Assembly (NCBI GenBank): GCA_964423745.1
Contig: CAYRGG010000105.1
Span: forward strand, 1-9,084
DNA from: CAYRGG01 sp964423745
GTDB taxonomy: Bacteria; Pseudomonadota; Gammaproteobacteria; Competibacterales; Competibacteraceae
DNA length: 9,084 nucleotides
Reading direction: 5' to 3'
The notes under the pieces were generated by a model. The model was not told the DNA's origin. It saw only the letters and a program-made list of their open reading frames with translations, and searched no databases. This document shows positions 7,968 through 9,084 of the stretch, piece after piece. The stretch's first letter is position 1, and every line of letters starts with the position of its first letter. The position numbers and the translations under genes were made by a program.

Positions 7968-7996
7968 ATTGTATTAAGCTTTAGAGAACGGTTAAA
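7968..7996 (-). promoter_or_regulatory. Candidate sigma70-type promoter for the FAD oxidoreductase gene
   Basis: On the - strand TTTAAC (7996-7991) and TACAAT (7973-7968) are separated by exactly 17 bases. The -10 box matches the consensus at five of six positions and the -35 box at only three. A start from here would give a leader of about 145 bases. The box lies in the 199-base gap after the acyltransferase gene. The region is AT-rich, so a chance match is quite possible. Confidence 0.3.
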
Positions 7997-8015
7997 TTAT
8001 TTATAATCGTAGTGC

Positions 8016-8777
8016 TTAATCATCAAAACGATTTTTTAAAATTCGTGCCGGTGTACCTACTGCTATAACATTAGTTGGTATATGGGAATTAACTAATCCA
8101 CCAGCTCCAATAATTGCCCCTGTTTCAATTTCTACATTGTCTGTAACAACGCATTTGGTACCTAACCAGCAGTTTTCACCAATAATAGTGGGTCCTTTTG
8201 ATTGACTACTCTGTTCTGCAAAAGGTTTCCTATCATGATAATTATATTGACCTCCACACATGATATAGGTATAGGCGGCTATCATGGTGTTTTTGCCAAT
8301 TTTTACCATTTTTTTTGAATAGATATCGCAGTTTACGCTAATATTTACGGCATCATCAATATATATGTCACCATCTTTAGTATAGATGATGGTGTTTCTA
8401 CCGATAAAGACATTGTTACCGATAAAGATTCCTTTATTCGACGTGCCCTTTGCATCTAGTACACAATTATCATCAATAATAATATTATCACCTAGGTGAA
8501 TCTTATGGGCATGTCGCAGGGTTACATTTTTACCAATGATTAGATTTTTACCAGATTTTCCCAATAGATAGGGATACAGTTTTTTTCGCAAAAACAAACC
8601 CAAAGCTCCACCAAGGCTGCCACATACAAAAGTAATAAGCTCATACTTGAGTAATTCCCACAAACTATCTTTACCCACCATTAAAGTTGCGTAACGTTTC
8701 CATTGTGGTGCACTTTCAGAACCAACATCCCGAACTTTAAAACCACCATTATTCATTAATAGTCTATCTCCGCTCAT
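8016..8777 (-). CDS. Left-handed beta-helix (hexapeptide-repeat) acyltransferase
   Basis: This protein of up to 253 residues probably transfers an acetyl or other acyl group to a sugar or glycan intermediate, as relatives in exopolysaccharide and lipopolysaccharide loci do. The hexapeptide-repeat pattern runs from about residue 80 to 245: IIGKNV, IHLGDNI, IFIGNNVFIGRNTI, VKIGKNT, TIIGENCWLGTKCVV and AIIGAGGLV, closing with AVGTPARIL, a typical end for this family. The loop GGQYNYHDR (175-183) interrupts the coil where acetyltransferases of this fold place their catalytic histidine, so H181 is a candidate. Residues 1-75 are an extension with a hydrophobic stretch at about 46-62 and a basic RKKLYP segment, which may attach the protein to the membrane. 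The start is uncertain: M1 has no ribosome binding site, while M8 (ATG at 8756) has GGAG 11 bases upstream. The acceptor cannot be told from sequence. The family call is secure; the glycan role rests on family and context. Confidence 0.88.
   Translation of the reverse strand: MSGDRLLMNNGGFKVRDVGSESAPQWKRYATLMVGKDSLWELLKYELITFVCGSLGGALGLFLRKKLYPYLLGKSGKNLIIGKNVTLRHAHKIHLGDNIIIDDNCVLDAKGTSNKGIFIGNNVFIGRNTIIYTKDGDIYIDDAVNISVNCDIYSKKMVKIGKNTMIAAYTYIMCGGQYNYHDRKPFAEQSSQSKGPTIIGENCWLGTKCVVTDNVEIETGAIIGAGGLVNSHIPTNVIAVGTPARILKNRFDD
8768..8771 (-). promoter_or_regulatory. Possible ribosome binding site favouring the M8 start of the acyltransferase
   Basis: GGAG on the - strand lies 11 bases before the internal ATG at 8756 and inside the codons of the longer form. 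No comparable site precedes the ATG at 8777. This favours a 246-residue product but does not prove it. Confidence 0.3.
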
Positions 8778-9084
8778 GTTGCTATGTTTTTTAGATGTTT
8801 TCTATTATTATTCAATAAAATAAAAAGAATTAAACAGTGTGTTTGTTAAATTTTACTAATTCACAATGACTCACTTATCTCGTCCTAACATCGATATGAT
8901 AAACAGAGCTAGTGTATCGAGTACTAACAGCACATTGAAACAGCGACTTAGAGCATTATGTAAGGGTTAAAACAACTATAAATATTTGATCCATTAGTGC
9001 AAAAATCCTGGTGTGCTGGCCTTGATACGATAATAGACCACTTGAAAAAGTGGCAATGAACCCTCAACACTTCAGGTATGAGCT
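8778..9084. other. 307-base AT-rich noncoding stretch at the right edge
   Basis: No convincing gene is seen on either strand. It is the upstream side of the acyltransferase gene and should carry its promoter, but I find no pair of -10 and -35 boxes good enough to mark. Contents worth noting are a 34-codon reading frame on the + strand (8866-8970) without a ribosome binding site and a short perfect hairpin at 9038-9053. No tRNA, repeat array or insertion-sequence end is recognised. Confidence 0.6.
9038..9053 (+). other. Short hairpin with a GAAA tetraloop
   Basis: CCACTT and AAGTGG form a perfect 6-bp stem around GAAA, a GNRA-class tetraloop if transcribed on the + strand. No T-tract follows on either strand, so it is not a normal intrinsic terminator. 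It could be part of a small RNA or leader, or chance. Confidence 0.3.

Noticed and set aside
7956..7979. GCTTAA/TTAAGC inverted repeat after the acyltransferase gene, considered as a terminator
   Set aside because: Six AT-rich base pairs around a 12-base loop, with no adjacent T-tract on the - strand, are too weak. The segment also overlaps a better explained promoter candidate.
8866..8970. 34-codon ORF on the + strand (begins MTHLSRPN)
   Set aside because: No Shine-Dalgarno precedes it, a stop lies just upstream in frame, and the peptide matches nothing I recognise. A frame of this length is expected by chance.
9010..9026. Possible sigma54 promoter (CTGGTGTGCTGGCCTTG)
   Set aside because: TGG and TTG are two bases too far apart for the -24/-12 geometry and the essential GC of the -12 element is missing. 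It also points away from the local genes.

Overview
The window looks proteobacterial, most likely gammaproteobacterial. That is a guess from protein style (a GlpD-like flavoprotein, a lipoprotein signal peptide, Wadjet proteins of a proteobacterial type); there is no rRNA, tRNA or other marker that fixes the taxon. It splits into two parts that differ in base composition, orientation and apparent function.

Left part, bases 1-4515, + strand, moderately GC-rich (roughly mid-50s percent by eye). This is the distal half of a Wadjet anti-plasmid operon. The large SMC/MukB-like ATPase JetC is cut by the left window edge and overlaps by ATGA the Toprim-family nuclease subunit JetD. The two partners expected from the usual jetABCD order, JetA and JetB (kleisin and KITE-like subunits), would lie to the left and are not visible. 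In characterised Wadjet systems the JetABC complex extrudes DNA loops, and JetD cuts circular DNA once the loop has been exhausted, so small plasmids are destroyed.

Right part, bases 4535-9084, - strand, clearly AT-richer (30s to low 40s percent). Three genes run leftward: a left-handed beta-helix acyltransferase (8016-8777), a GlpD-like FAD oxidoreductase (6131-7816) followed by a good intrinsic terminator (6082-6117), and a secreted lipoprotein with a glycosidase-like barrel (4535-5968). Together they look like one edge of an exopolysaccharide or surface-glycan locus: one protein to decorate the glycan, one redox enzyme of unknown substrate, and one envelope-anchored enzyme to trim or process a polysaccharide. 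The gaps of 162 and 199 bases suggest separate transcription units rather than one tight operon.

The defence operon and the glycan genes converge tail to tail with only 19 bases between stop codons and no visible terminator there. The sharp composition change at that junction fits a defence module placed beside, or into, an older surface-polysaccharide region. The last 307 bases hold no convincing gene.

I see no clearly undescribed multi-gene system. The least explained item is the GlpD-like protein. By eye it keeps the flavin-binding framework but lacks two residues that line the glycerol-3-phosphate pocket of E. coli GlpD.
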